In this document: positions 1 through 11,550 of the stretch, one piece after another
Layout of the letters: every line of letters starts with the position of its first letter
How positions within the stretch are numbered: the first letter of the stretch is position 1
From: Halichoerus grypus
Taxonomy: Eukaryota; Chordata; Mammalia; Carnivora; Phocidae
NCBI RefSeq assembly: GCF_964656455.1
Contig: NC_135724.1
Location: 7,989,466-8,053,465 of the forward strand
Length of the DNA stretch: 64,000 nt
Direction: 5' to 3'
Made by a program: the position numbers and the translations under genes
The notes under the pieces: generated by a model
Told to the model about the DNA's origin: nothing
The model's database searches: none
What the model saw: the letters and a program-made list of their open reading frames with translations, nothing else

Positions 1-45
1 TTATAACTCAATAAATAAATTGTATCGGAAAACAAACAAAAATAA
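1..45 (+). repeat. Probable L1 3' tail
   Basis: The first bases (TTATAACTCAATAAATAAAT, then A-rich) resemble the 3' terminus of old L1 elements (ATATCTCAATAAATAAA), seen in full at 1200-1250. The rest would lie left of the window. Confidence 0.4.
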
Positions 46-469
46 GTCAATCAAGTTGGCTGATTATAGGAATCTATATAAAACTTCAGAGTATAAACTG
101 TGATGAAAATCTAAGTTAAGAATCATCATATTTAAAAAGGAAAATTTCATTGGGGCAACAACTGTTTTATTCTAGTTCACTACTGCCTGTGGTAATAAAT
201 ATTTGATGAAGGAGTGAACAAAAAGAGGAAAGGAATACGAGAAAGTGATGGGCCCTGTGAGGAAGTAAAAAGATACTCCACCCCAACTGTTAGAGAATAC
301 ACTCTATGTAATATTATTTGTAATAATAGAAAGCAGTGTCATATAAGAAAAGAAAGAAATGTTACGGTAGTTCAAAAAGAAGGAAATGACAACCAGCTGG
401 GGACTGGTGATACGATAGTTTTCGTAGAAGTAGTAGATAACCCATTTACAGAGATTTGCATGAACAATG

Positions 470-1260
470 AATTCTGGTGCTCTGTGGGGATTGTGAATTG
501 GTGCAGCCACATTGGTATGGAAATTCCTCAAAAAATTAAAAATAAAACTATCATATGATCCTGCGATTCCACATGACTATTTAGCTGAAGAAAACAACAC
601 TAAATCAAAAACATACCAGCATCGCCATGTTTATCACGGCATTATTTATAATAGCCAAGACATGGAAGCAACCTAAGCATTCACTGATCAATGAACAAAG
701 AAAATGTGGTACGTACATACACAGCAAAATATGATCTAGCCATCACAAGAAGGAAATCTTGCCATTTGCAGCAACATGGATGGACCTTGAGGGTGTTATG
801 CTAAGTGAAATAAGTGAGACAGAGAAAGACAAATACCATATGATCTCACTTATATGTGGATCTAATTTTAAAAACTGAACTCACAGATTCAGAGACTCTT
901 TTGGTTGGTGGCTGGAGATTGGGCAAAATGGTTGAAGCTGGTCAAAACATACCAAATTCCAGTTATAAAATAAATAAGTCATGGGAGGTAAGGCACAGCA
1001 TGGTGCCTATAGTTATTAAGACTGTATTGTATATTTGAAAGTTGCTGGAAGAGTAGATCTTAAAAGTTCTCATCACAAGAAACACCAATTTGTAACTATG
1101 TGTGGTGATGGATGTTAACTAGAGTTATTGTGGTGATCATTACACAATATATGCAAATATCAAATCATTATATTGTATACCTGAAACTCATATAGTGTTA
1201 TATGTCAATTATATCTCAATAAATAAATAACTGGACAAATAAGCAAATAAATAAATAAAA
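470..1260 (+). mobile_element. 5'-truncated L1 3' end
   Basis: Sense L1 sequence from the end of ORF2 (AATTGGTGCAGCCAC, TTCCTCAAAAAATTAAAAAT, ATAGCCAAGACATGGAAGC, GGATGGACCTTGAGGG, ATCTCACTTATATGTGG) through the 3' UTR (TTGTATATTTGAAAGTTGCT, TTAAAAGTTCTCATCACAAG) to ATATCTCAATAAATAAATAA. The reading frame is broken by stops, so it is a dead copy of mammalian L1MA/L1MB-like age. It lies antisense to DOK6. Confidence 0.9.
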
Positions 1261-1388
1261 GCTCATTAAAATCTTTAAAAAAATAATATATTAAAAATTT
1301 GAGCCATTTTTCCCCTTGCACTAACAAACTAGAAGATTCCTGCCTCTTTTGTTTGTTTACATTCTGCCTTAATGTATAAGGGTATTTG

Positions 1389-1582
1389 TTTTTAGATTTT
1401 ATTTATTTATTTGTCACAGAGAGAGAGAGAGAGGAAACACAAGCGGGGGAGGCAGCAGGCAGAGGGAGAAGCAGGTTCCCCACTGAGCAGAGAGCCCGAT
1501 GCGGGACTTGATCCCAGGACCCTGGGATAATGACCTGAGCCCAAGGCAGATACCCAATCAACTGAGCCACTCAGGGATTCCT
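1389..1582 (-). mobile_element. Can-SINE (tRNA-Lys derived)
   Basis: The plus strand reads the T-rich tail, ATTTTATTTATTTATTT, a purine-rich block, then GATCCCAGGACCCTGGGAT and the tRNA head complement AACTGAGCCACTCAGG. Flanks AAGGGTATTT (from about 1378) and AAAGGTATTT (1583-1592) look like a slightly decayed target-site duplication. Confidence 0.95.
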
Positions 1583-3469
1583 AAAGGTATTTTTTTAACA
1601 GGATAATATCATTTCAAGATGTTAACATCCTGAAGATACATCCTGACAACTTTATAGGTTTATTAAATGAAAATTAAAAAGCTTTAAGAGTCAACTCAAT
1701 AAATGAGACATAGCTTCTATTATATGTGGTAGTTTTCAGGGACATGGAACAAAAACATAAAACAAACGATGATACACACCTTCCTTGTTGGTGTTATTTT
1801 TCTCACACTCAGCATGGGTTCAGTGTGTAATGTTATCCGACTAAAGTATGGCGGGTACATTCTTGTAGAAAGGATACAACTCTTTTCTCAAAGAATCTGA
1901 GAAGAATTATACCAGGGTAACGCTAGCTATTAGGTAACTATTGTTTAAATCATGTGTCTTTCTTTCAACGGGCAAGAAGACCTGTCCCTTGGGGTAGGTT
2001 TTGTGCAGCTGTGAATCGTGGGTTCCTAATTCTTTTCTGATAAACACAGGGAATTATGGCTATCGGGAGGTAAATTAAGAATTGGAAATAATAGATTAAT
2101 TTCTATGAAATTATTGAATCAACAGGTGCAATTTCCAGCAAGAGTAATCACCATAGCCCAGCTGAGTCAGGTCATCAGGTAAGAGTTGTTTCCAAGAATT
2201 TTACTCAAAAAACATCCACACGGACTCATGATGCTTTTCATCTGAACTGTCCTCTCTGCTCGGGCCATCACCCTCAGGAGGAGTCAGGCCACATCAAAGA
2301 GCTTCAATATTCTAGGCTCCCGTGAAACAAGGCAATGAGAAGGACAGGCCATTGTGACCCAGAGTCCTGCTGCTGGCTTGCCGGCCTGCGGTTCTGGCTG
2401 TGCCTTTCTTCTCTGCAATAGCGTTTAGTCCTTAATTTGACATGCGTACTTTCTAAATTCATTCATGATAGGGACTTTCAACAAGTTGCCAGTGACTTTA
2501 ATCTTTCTAGAGACTTTATTTCAGGAGCAAGATTGGTCTCTTTTGAAATCGATTTGTCTCATGTATTGTTGCAGAGCATACTCGACTTTTAAGGCTGTGT
2601 GCGTTAGTTAGTATTTGTCAGAGACTCTCAGACAGACAACTTCCACCAAAGATGGTGCAGGCTTCTGTTCTGAGAAGGCTGGTATAGAGGTGAAAGCCTA
2701 ACACAGGGATTGTTGTCATTTCTGCCAGGTCCATCTGTTAGACTTACAAATATTAAGAGAAATTAATTAGAACTGAGGGGGAAGGGCAAGGAGGGCATTC
2801 GGGGAATGTCTCACTCATTCACAGCAACAATATTTCCTTATGGGCAGTGGCAGAATTTGGATGAGAGAAACGGTGAACGTGGATCCCAACACTCCTAGAA
2901 AGTAAGTCAAGCTCCTTCGTGTGTTTCCAGGACCTTTGTCTGGAATTCTTCCATGCGTCCCATCATCCTGTTCCTAGGCTCCCCTCGAAGTGAGAGCAGG
3001 TGTTGGCTCTCACTCTCCATCTCTGCCTAATCTGGTAATTAGCACTCTGGCCACAGCCAGATTTCTCTACACTGTCCATTGCCGAGATAATTGCTGTGAC
3101 ATTTCATTTCTCTTCTCTCCGAAAGTAACACTCGGGCAGAAAGCTCATTCTTCTAGAAAGCACCCCAGGCCCTCAGTTACAGGATGATTGAGGTTCACAG
3201 TTCGGTGGCTAGCTCTTCCCCTACACGGTCGAGGCTGGCTTTCCAGTTTGATTACTCAGAGGAAAAATAAGCCTGAGCAGATACATAGAGTTGTTTCTCT
3301 CTTCTTTCCCACTTGTTAGGAGGTGGTTAAAAGCAGATAAAGCTTCTCAATAAAGACCTTTACTTTGAGTGCAGCAAGACATGCTATTTATCCTGCCTGC
3401 CAAATGGGTAAGATTCCCAAATGTGCTGTCATGAAGTGAATCGGTCTGTATAATGAACGAACTTTACGA

Positions 3470-3550
3470 TGCAGAAGGCCTGGCACTTTGCCTCTTACAC
3501 AGTCGGTGCCCTGTAAACATTTGTTCAGTGGATACGTGCATTCGAGAAGT
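3470..3550 (+). repeat. Possible L2 3' fragment
   Basis: GGCCTGGCACTTTGCC followed by CCCTGTAAACATTTGTTCAGTG resembles the L2 3' end (CCTGGCACATAGTAGGTGCTCAATAAATATTTGTTGAATG), heavily diverged. Confidence 0.4.
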
Positions 3551-3849
3551 GGACCCTTGTTCTCACATTAAGCAATGCTGCTCCAAGCTTTTTGTCTTTA
3601 TTTCTGCTTTCTCTGGCAATTGGCTCATGCTGTCTTACAGTGTGTCACTATTAAATTTTGCAAGATGTTTGTGACACTATTTCATAGTTCAAAATCACTT
3701 CTTAGCTCTATAGACATATCCTGATAGCCTTCCGCACATGTTTTAGGAGACTGAAGGATTTCTAGAACCATTGTAGAGCATAATCTGAAGGAATTAATTT
3801 GAAGGGCTAAGCGTTTTGAGGTTTAGCTAACTTTGGCTATCATCCGGTA

Positions 3850-3985
3850 TGTATTTTACAAGACCAATCTCCAGTCCAGAGAGGGGAAGGAACTTGTCCA
3901 AGGTTACAAAAGCAGTTAAGGACAGAACTGGAATGAAAACCCCTGTTTCTTGACACCTGGAATAAGGTGCTTTGACACCGTATCT
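3850..3985 (-). repeat. MIR fragment
   Basis: Antisense MIR core: GAGGGGAAGGAACTTGTCCAAGG then TTACAAAAGCAGTTAAGGAC and AACTGGAATGAAAACCCC, matching the usual AGGTTAAGTAACTTGCCCAAGGTCAC pattern. Confidence 0.7.
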
Positions 3986-4359
3986 ATCAATATGATGAAT
4001 GTAGTGAGGAAGAGTAAAATGTTACTCCAGTTCTTTGGCATATCTGTTCTGAAATTCAGAGTAGAAGTTCCGGTCTGTGATGTATGATGCCACTACTTCT
4101 ACTGCCAATAATCCTAAGCCAGAGAAGCACTTCATTTAAAGAAATGGTAATATTGGATTTTAGAACTGAAAAATCACAATGATGAAAAAAACACCATACT
4201 TTGCTGGATTTGAAAACAGACCTCCGTTTTCCACTTAATGACTTTCTCCTTTCTTTGATGACATTAATGCATGCCTATGCTTGGGAGAGAGTGCCTACCC
4301 AGAACACCACAAAAAAAATAGATACTTTTGCAGAAACCAAGTTAAAATGTACTTGAATA

Positions 4360-4440
4360 TCTGATAGAACTATTTGCAATGGAATAGCACTGGCCATATT
4401 TGGTGGCCACCTGAAAATGTGACCCGGCTAATATGAAAAG
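4360..4440. repeat. hAT/Charlie-like DNA transposon relic
   Basis: ATAGAACTATTTGCAATGG ... TGGCCATATTTGGTGGCCACC ... GAAAATGTGACCCGGCTA resembles the common mammalian non-autonomous hAT pattern (AATAGAACTTTCTGCAATGATGG ... GTCCAATATGGTAGCCACT ... TTGAAATGTGGCTAGT), with internal deletions. Positions 4366-4396 recur exactly at 5652-5682. Confidence 0.5.
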
Positions 4441-4757
4441 TAGGTAGGATCCAAGTGACCTATAGTCTCTTATATTTTTTTAATAGGTCATACTAATTTT
4501 CAATGGAGACTATTATTTCTTATTTTTCTATAACTTGTATCATTTATTATTATTTCCTGAAGGATTATTTACCAAAATGGTCAAGGGACAACAAAACCTG
4601 TGTGAACAGGTAACATGTTGTAATTATAAGGCTCCAAGGACTGGGTATTCTTATTCTCCATGGGTGAGAGTCTCTTGCATACCAGGATCTGGTTCACAAA
4701 AGCAATGGCACATATCACTAAATACAGACAGCCAAGATCCAAATATCGTCCATATTG

Positions 4758-4950
4758 TTTTTTTTAAACATTTTATTTATTTATTTGAGAGACAGAGAGA
4801 GCACAAGCATTGGGGTAAGGGGCAGTGGGAAAGGGAGAAGCAGACTCCCTGCTGAGCAGGGAGCCCCACATGGTGCTCGATCCCAGGACCCTGAGATTAT
4901 GACCTGAGCCAAAGGCAGATGCTTAACCGACTAAGCCACCCAGGTGCCCC
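4758..4950 (-). mobile_element. Can-SINE
   Basis: T-run, ATTTTATTTATTTATTTGAGAG, purine block, GCAGACTCCCTGCTGAGCAGG, CTCGATCCCAGGACCCTGAG, CTAAGCCACCCAGGTGCCCC. Duplication CGTCCATAT (4747-4755) and CCTCCATAT (4952-4960) flanks it. Confidence 0.96.
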
Positions 4951-5579
4951 TCCTCCATATCATTTTTTTAAAGGAATTTAATGCATTCTTAAATAGAGTG
5001 TGCTTTAATTAGATAGCACAATCAATTATAAACTCTTTATAGATTTTATAATGTGGTTCTCAAAAAACACAGTAAATTCTTAAATTGCAGAGGTGCCTGG
5101 TGTTTCTTCAAGTGAATTAGGATACATCCTCTCCTTTGAGAGCATCCCTAATCATAGATAACAGAACACTCGGGGTATAACCTGCACTCTGGTCAACTCT
5201 GAGGATACCCATCTTGTTAATCCGCCATAGTAATGAAAGAAAGTCTAGGTGCTCTTTCAATCATGTGCATATGAAGTCATAGGGGATGAGAAGTGTCTTT
5301 TCCTTTTAAAAATGGTGAGCACCTCCTCGGACTCACATTGCAGGCTCTCCTGATGTGCTCACAGTTGTGTAGGGACCTTAGTGGCGGAATACCTACTGGA
5401 TTCAAGTTCAGAAGAAAAAGTCTTTTAACATTTATCCTGCACTTGAGACTCAAATAGTCTCAGCTGAAATCTTTGGGATTAGCCACAGACAGATTTGGAG
5501 AACACCAGTTTTAATAGATTTAATCTGGTTAAATGTGACTAGTAAGTCGATACAAATTTTGTTAAAAAGAAATATTGCA

Positions 5580-5682
5580 AAGTAGATTTGTGCAAAGTTT
5601 TCTTGAAATGTGACTTTTGGCGACTCTGACGAGGTGTGTTCAGGTGTTACCAGAACTATTTGCAATGGAATAGCACTGGCCA
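5580..5682. repeat. Second hAT-like relic carrying the exact 31-bp repeat
   Basis: TCTTGAAATGTGACTTTTGG followed by CGACTCTGACGAGG resembles the hAT block ACTTGAAATGTGGCTAGTGCGACTGAGGA. It is followed at 5652-5682 by 31 bases identical to 4366-4396. Family assignment is tentative; the identity is directly visible. Confidence 0.45.
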
Positions 5683-5724
5683 CACCAGTCCTACCACACC
5701 AAACAGATGTAGAGTTCAATGCTG

Positions 5725-6005
5725 TTATAAAAGGATAAGTTTGGCGGATCTAATATACAACATGGTGATTGTAGTTAAGAATGCTGTATGATATACCAGA
5801 AAGCTGCTAAGAGAATAGTCTTAAATGTTCTCATCACAAAAAAGGAAGGGTAATTGAGTGAGCTGATGAAAGTGGTAGCTAATGCTATGGTAGTAGTCAT
5901 TTCTCAGTATGTGTGTATCAGATTAGCATGCATACCTTGTAGGCACACACACATATGGTATATTACATACACAATGTTATATCTCAATAAAAATTTTTAA
6001 AAATA
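5725..6005 (+). mobile_element. L1 3' UTR fragment
   Basis: GGATCTAATATACAACATGG, TGTAGTTAAGAATGCTGTAT, TTAAATGTTCTCATCACAAA, then CAATGTTATATCTCAATAAAAA: the 3' UTR of an old L1 in sense orientation, truncated at its 5' side and ending in an A-rich tail near 6005. Confidence 0.88.
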
Positions 6006-6008
6006 AAA

Positions 6009-6104
6009 GAAAATGAAAACAGATGTACAGTTAAACTGGTGGTTTCTTATCTTTTGTTGGGTTATTACAAAATATAGAGGTAGTAATTTATGTTTCTTTT
6101 TTTA
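6009..6104. repeat. Left copy of a ~95-bp duplication flanking an L1
   Basis: Contains TGTACAGTTAAA, CTTATCTTTTGTTGGGTTATTA, ATATAGAGGTAGTAATTTATGTTT. The same order of words recurs at 8098-8196 with roughly a fifth to a quarter of bases changed. Confidence 0.75.
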
Positions 6105-8085
6105 TTGAAGAATAATTAACATATAGTATTGTATTAGTTTCCAGTGTACAACATAATGATTTGATATTTATATACATTATGAAATGGTCACCACAACAAA
6201 TCTAGTCAGCATCTGTCACTAAACAAAGCTGTTATAATACTATTGACTATATTCCCTATGCTGTATATTATATCCTCATGTCTTATTTATTTTATAACTG
6301 GAGGATTGTACCTCTTAAGCCCTTTCATCTATTTCATCCATCCCCCATCCCCTCCTGTTTAGCAATCATGTTTGTTCTCTGTATTTATGAATCTATTTCT
6401 ATTTTGTTTGTTCATTTACTTTGCTTTTAGATTCCACATCTAAATGAAGTCATAGAGTATTTGTCTTTCTCTGACTTATTTCACTTAGTATAATACCCTC
6501 TTGATCCATCCAGGTTGTCACAATTTTCAAGATGTCATTCTTTTTTTATGACTGAATAATATTTCATTACATCTCTATATATCTCACATCTTCTTTATCC
6601 ATTCATCTACTGATGGATATTTAGGTTGCTTCCATATCTTGACTATTGTAAATAATCTGTAATGAACATAGTGGTACATATGTTTTTTCAAATTAGTATT
6701 TTGTTTTCTTCAGATAAATACTTAGAAGTGGAATTGCGTGATCGTATTGTATTTCTATTTTTAGTTATTTGAGGAACCTCCATACTATTCTCCACTGTGA
6801 CTGCACCAATTTACCATTCCCATCAACAGTTCTTAAAAGTTCCCTTTTCCAGGTGCTTGGATGGCTCAGTTGGTTAAGTGTCTGACTTTTGATTTCGGCT
6901 CAGGTCAGGATCTCAGGGTTGTGAGATCGAGCTCTGCATCAGGCTCCGTGCTGGGTGTGGAGCCTACTTAAGATTCTCTCTTTCTTCCTCTGCCCCCCTC
7001 CTCTCTTTCTCTCCCTAAAAGAAAAAAGTTCCCTTTTCTCCACATCCTCGCCAACACTTGTTATTTGTTGTCTTTTTGGTAATAGCCATTTTGACAGGTG
7101 TGAGCTGATATCTCGTTGTTTTGATTTGCATTTTTCTGATGGTTAGTGATATAGAGCATTTTCACATGGTTTTGGCCACCCGTATATCTTCTTTGGAAAA
7201 ATGTCTATTTATGTCCCCTGGCCATTCTTGAATTGAATTGTTTGTTTGTTTGTTTGTTTTTTGACATTGAGTTGTATGTGTTCTTTATATATTTTCGGAT
7301 GTTAACCCTTATTAGATATTATGATTTGCAAATGTCTTTTCCAATTCAGTGGGTTGCTTTTTTTGTTGTTGTTGATGATTTCATCCACTTACAAAAGCTT
7401 TTTAGTTTGATGTAGTCCCCTTTATTTATTTTTGCTTTTGTCCTTGCCTGAGGAGACAGATCCAAGAAAATATGGCTAAGACTAACGTCTAAGAGTTTAC
7501 CGCCTATGTTTTCTTCTAGGAGTTTTATGGTTTTGGGTCTTATATTCAACTCTTTAATCTATTTTGACTTTATTTTTGTATATGGTATAAAAAAGTGGTC
7601 CAGTTTCTTTCTTTTGCATGTAACTGTCCAATTTTCTCAGCATCATTTATTGAAGAGACTGTCTTCCACATTGTATATTCTTGCTTCCTTTGTTGTGGAT
7701 TAATTGACTTATAAGCATGGGTTTATTTCTGGGCACTCTTCTGTTCCATTGTCTAGAATTTGTGCCAGTTTTGGTGCCACTATTTCTCTGTTTTTGTGCC
7801 AGTACCATACTGTTTTGTAGTAGATTTTGAAGTCTGGGAGTGTGCTACCTTCAGCTGTATTCTTCTTTGTTAAGACTGCTCTGGCTCTTTGGGATCTTTT
7901 GTGGCTCCACATAAATTTTAGGATTATTTGGTCTAGTTCTGTAAAAAATGCCTTTGGTATTTTGATAGGGATTACACTGACTCTATAGATTGCTTTAGGT
8001 AGTATGGATATTTTAATAACATTAATTCTTCCCCATCCATGAACATGGTATATCTTTCCACTTATTTATGCCATCACAAAAAAAA
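6105..8085 (-). mobile_element. 5'-truncated L1 (3' UTR and end of ORF2)
   Basis: The plus strand reads the complement of an L1 from its 3' end: ATTGAAGAATAATTAACATA, AGTATAATACCCTCTTGATCC, ATTCATCTACTGATGGATAT, GGTTGCTTCCATATC, then (after an inserted SINE) GCCATTTTGACAGGTGTGAG, GTTGATGATTTCATCC, TCAGCATCATTTATTGAAGAG, GCCAGTACCATACTGTTTTG, TTTGGTCTAGTTCTG. About 1.8 kb of L1 remains and all frames are broken. It lies in DOK6 sense orientation. The flanking 95-bp duplication is discussed in the findings. Confidence 0.93.
6850..7023 (+). mobile_element. Can-SINE nested in the L1
   Basis: Head CAGGTGCTTGGATGGCTCAG, GTTAAGTGTCTGAC, then GCATCAGGCTCCGTGCTGGG and a C/T-rich 3' part. A perfect 15-bp target-site duplication AAAAGTTCCCTTTTC lies at 6835-6849 and 7024-7038, so the insertion into the L1 is certain. 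Confidence 0.97.
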
Positions 8086-8097
8086 TGGCAAATGAAA

Positions 8098-8196
8098 TAA
8101 AATAAAAACTGGTGTACAGTTAAAAGGCAACAAGTTAAAACTTATCTTATGTTTGGTTATTAAAAGATATAGAGATAATAATTAAGTTTTTCCTTT
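8098..8196. repeat. Right copy of the ~95-bp duplication flanking the L1
   Basis: GGTGTACAGTTAAAAGG, CTTATCTTATGTTTGGTTATTA, ATATAGAGATAATAATTAAG parallel the left copy at 6009-6104. Confidence 0.75.
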
Positions 8197-8211
8197 TGAT
8201 TCTATTTATAT

Positions 8212-8264
8212 CACACATACACACACACAGACACACAGACACACAAACACACACACACACACAT
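8212..8264. repeat. (CA)n microsatellite with ACAG interruptions
   Basis: About 53 bp of CA repeats broken by CAGACA units. An open frame of Cys/Val repeats on the minus strand here is only the repeat read through. Confidence 0.97.
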
Positions 8265-8441
8265 GAACACACCCCTGAGCAAATATGGTCATCTCCTTGT
8301 TTAGAATGTGATTTGTAAAAATTAATGAAGCTGTACCAATGTAACGTATGCATTTTTTGGATGGAAAGATCAAAATGGAATAAAGGAAAATTAAAAGAAG
8401 GGTCTTATAAGATACACAGTTTCCTTGTAAAACTAGATTTC

Positions 8442-8466
8442 ATATATATATATGTATATATATATT
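8442..8466. repeat. (TA)n tract
   Basis: Imperfect TA run with one TG interruption. Confidence 0.95.
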
Positions 8467-8476
8467 ATGTGCTGAC

Positions 8477-8508
8477 AAATATTTAAAAAGTTAAATATTT
8501 AAAAAGTT
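8477..8508. repeat. 16-bp tandem duplication
   Basis: AAATATTTAAAAAGTT occurs twice head to tail with no spacer. Confidence 0.98.
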
Positions 8509-11479
8509 ACATAAAGCCTATGGATAAGTATGAATCACTCTGGTGAGCAAAGGCATTCAGAATATGAAAAGTAAAAATTATATCACCTTCATTGTTCACA
8601 ATTGTTATATATACTTGGACTTTTATGATTATGTTTGTAAGCCAAATATATGGTCTTGGCTTTTATTTGACAGAAATTACAAAAAAATAGAAAAACATCA
8701 TTTATCTGTAAAAAATTACAATATATGTTACTACTCTCACGTTTTAAGAAAATGTTTATTGGAAATGCTTGTTAAAAGCATTTTATCCTTGTTGAAATGA
8801 GTTGAAGCAATGCACTGTATTGTATTATAATGAGTCACATTATTTCTGTACTTCAGTTATGCATAGGTAAACATTTCCATTTTTTCATGAGGTAGCCTTG
8901 CTAAAAGTGAAAACACAGTGAAGCAGAACCAATTTTTTACGCTCCTAATTTACAAATTGGGACATATTATGGATGAAAATGAGATAGCTACTTCTGATCA
9001 AGTAGTCTGCCTTCATTACCTGGTAGTGATTCTGTTACTGACATGGGTATGTTTAAGAGGCATTATGATCACAATCTACACATTCTGATTACACTACTGC
9101 ATATTGTTTTATGCCAACCACTTTTGCCAGTGTTCCAAATGATCACTTAGGACCCCTTGGATAGCTACTCACTGTTTAAGTGCCAAGTTTAAATGGATCA
9201 TATGCTTAACATTACTTTAATGTTGGAATCTCCACCTCTCCTTAATTTTTATTTGTTACATAACAGTGGAAACTTCCATTTTATCCCTCTATTCCTCTAA
9301 ACAGGGTGCATGGACCTGAGCCCTCTACTTTCTTCTCATTACAAGGAGCCCACTTACGCTTATAAGTTGTGACTACACTTGGTAGGAAATCAGTCATTAT
9401 TGTGTGTCTGAGCTGAACTATCGTTCGGGTGAGTGAGGGGAAAGTTTAGGAAATTTCTGGATTCAGCTGCTATTGGCATACGCACTGGTAGTGTGAGGTT
9501 CTACTACCTGATTGGGGCTTAACCTGTTTTGTGAAGAGAATTTCAGGGCACTCAGTTCAACCCAGGAGATATCAGATTACCTTAATTTATTCTAAAAGAC
9601 TGTTAGCACTTTGGAGTGGAAAAAATAGAAGAGCTAGACAAAAATACAGATTTTTTTTTGAGACTTGAGGGTTCCAGGTTTAACTCACGTTCCTTTAGTG
9701 GTTCCGGGAGGGCTGTGTCATTGAAAGATTTCAAAATATCTTAGAGGTGTCCAAAGATTCAGCAATTTCTTCAGAAACAGTTTTGTAGATGCTAAGCATC
9801 CACTAACTCAAAAAATGAACTAGAACAAAGGTAATGGTTACCTAAGAAGCAAGTTTAGCATTGAGGCTAAATATATTTAGTCTAAAATGCATATAAATAG
9901 AGTGGGGGGGAGACTAGGCATTAATTATAACTTTTTAAGATAAGATTTTAAAGATATTTTGCTCTTTTTGGGTTGATTTGGGTTTTCCCTCAGACTCTTT
10001 AGGGACACATATTCCCTCATCTCTGCTCATATGGCTGCCTTATGCCGAAAAGTTTGAAAACAGGTACTGAATCATTAGATATATGACCAAGGGTATATTT
10101 TTTTTTCAAGAAATCTAAGGAAATGTCACAGGAGAAAACATCAGACAGTCAAGCTTATCAACTAAAAGTTCTATGTGCTTCAGTCTCCCTTTGTAAAAAA
10201 AAAACTTATTTTTATAGTACCAAAGAAAAAAATCACATAAAAGAGTACAATTATTTGTCAAGGAAAATGACCTTCTGACATTTTCCTCTGAACAGTCTCA
10301 GGAGGACAAGCAGATGACCAGTTGGAATTTGGAAACTATTTTCAAAGTCTTTTCTCTGTAGCTGAAAGTGTTTGCAGGTATTGCAAAGACGAAGTGGACA
10401 CCATAATCTTTCTAACAAATGGCCACCTGTCACTCAGTGAACAGAGAAGTCAGTGGAGACCTCACTAGGCTAAGAAATCCCATAGTTACCACAGGTGGCT
10501 CTACAGTAGACAGCCCAAAATATCCACATCTTTGTGTCCATTGAAAAACAAGTAGACCAGAAACACAGAACATTTCCCATCCTGTACACTTTTGGCAATC
10601 TAAAACACGATCACATGGTTTTCACTTAAAATCTCAGCTCTAATATATAATCTGCCCCTAAAATGGATTCAATTGCATAGTAAATAAGCTCTCATACGTA
10701 ACATAAGATATCAATTGTTCAATATTTTATGCTGTATGTAAAGACAGATTGTGTCCACCCAAACTTCTTAATTTCTAGTTATAAAGCATAATCTTAATTC
10801 CTAATTATGATTTCAGAATTGTATGTATTCTGAAATTATTATATATATTATATATTTTTTGGTTTCTTCAAATGTAAAGGTGTGTCCACAGCTTCATGCC
10901 CTATTATTTATGCAACTATACAATAATTTGTACAATTTATATTAAGATACTTTCTTTTTCTAGTTATACCACAATAATGGATGCTATCATTGGATTCAGA
11001 TTATTTTTCACAAAAATGTGAAAATATGAAAAATATGTCAAATGTAAAATCACAAGACAGAAAAGGTTGAGTCCAGGTTGAGTCCAGCTTGAGGTTTGAA
11101 GAACATTGCAAGCCTCAGTATCATTTACCAAGAAGAAAACCAATGAAGAGCCTCCTAAATATGAAGCCAAATGAACTGATACAGTAGCACATAAGCATGT
11201 GTGTGAGTGTACAACAAGTGTGTGGTGTACAACAACACACACAAAAAACCTGTCCCATTGCTACTGCTAAATCAATTTTCACGTTTAAGCACTGATGATA
11301 TTTTTTTTGTTGTCATCTTACAAATTTGGGACAAAATAACTTGGGATACTTCTCTCCATGGCACAACTCCCAAGGCACCACAGTTGTAAGAATTTAATAA
11401 ATGGCAGCATAACAAAACCCAAATTTCTTCCTGGAAATATACTGCTTTTTGCCATATAACATCAGTTTTACAAGCCTTT

Positions 11480-11550
11480 GTGAGGCACTATGCCAAGTAG
11501 GTACTGGAAGGCAAAAATACTGTCTACACTGAAAATCTAGTGAGCAAGTA
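11480..11550 (-). repeat. Possible L2 fragment
   Basis: GAGGCACTATGCCAAGTAGG, TACTGGAAGGCAAAAATAC and AAATCTAGTGAGC resemble the antisense L2 3' region (GTGCCAGGCACTG ... ATTCTAGTGAGG). Confidence 0.45.

Noticed and set aside
7506..7703. Hydrophobic open frames at 6955-7912
   Set aside because: These are antisense frames of an L1; its own ORF2 is disrupted.
8147..8353. Cys/Val-rich 68-residue frame
   Set aside because: It is the (CA)n microsatellite translated.
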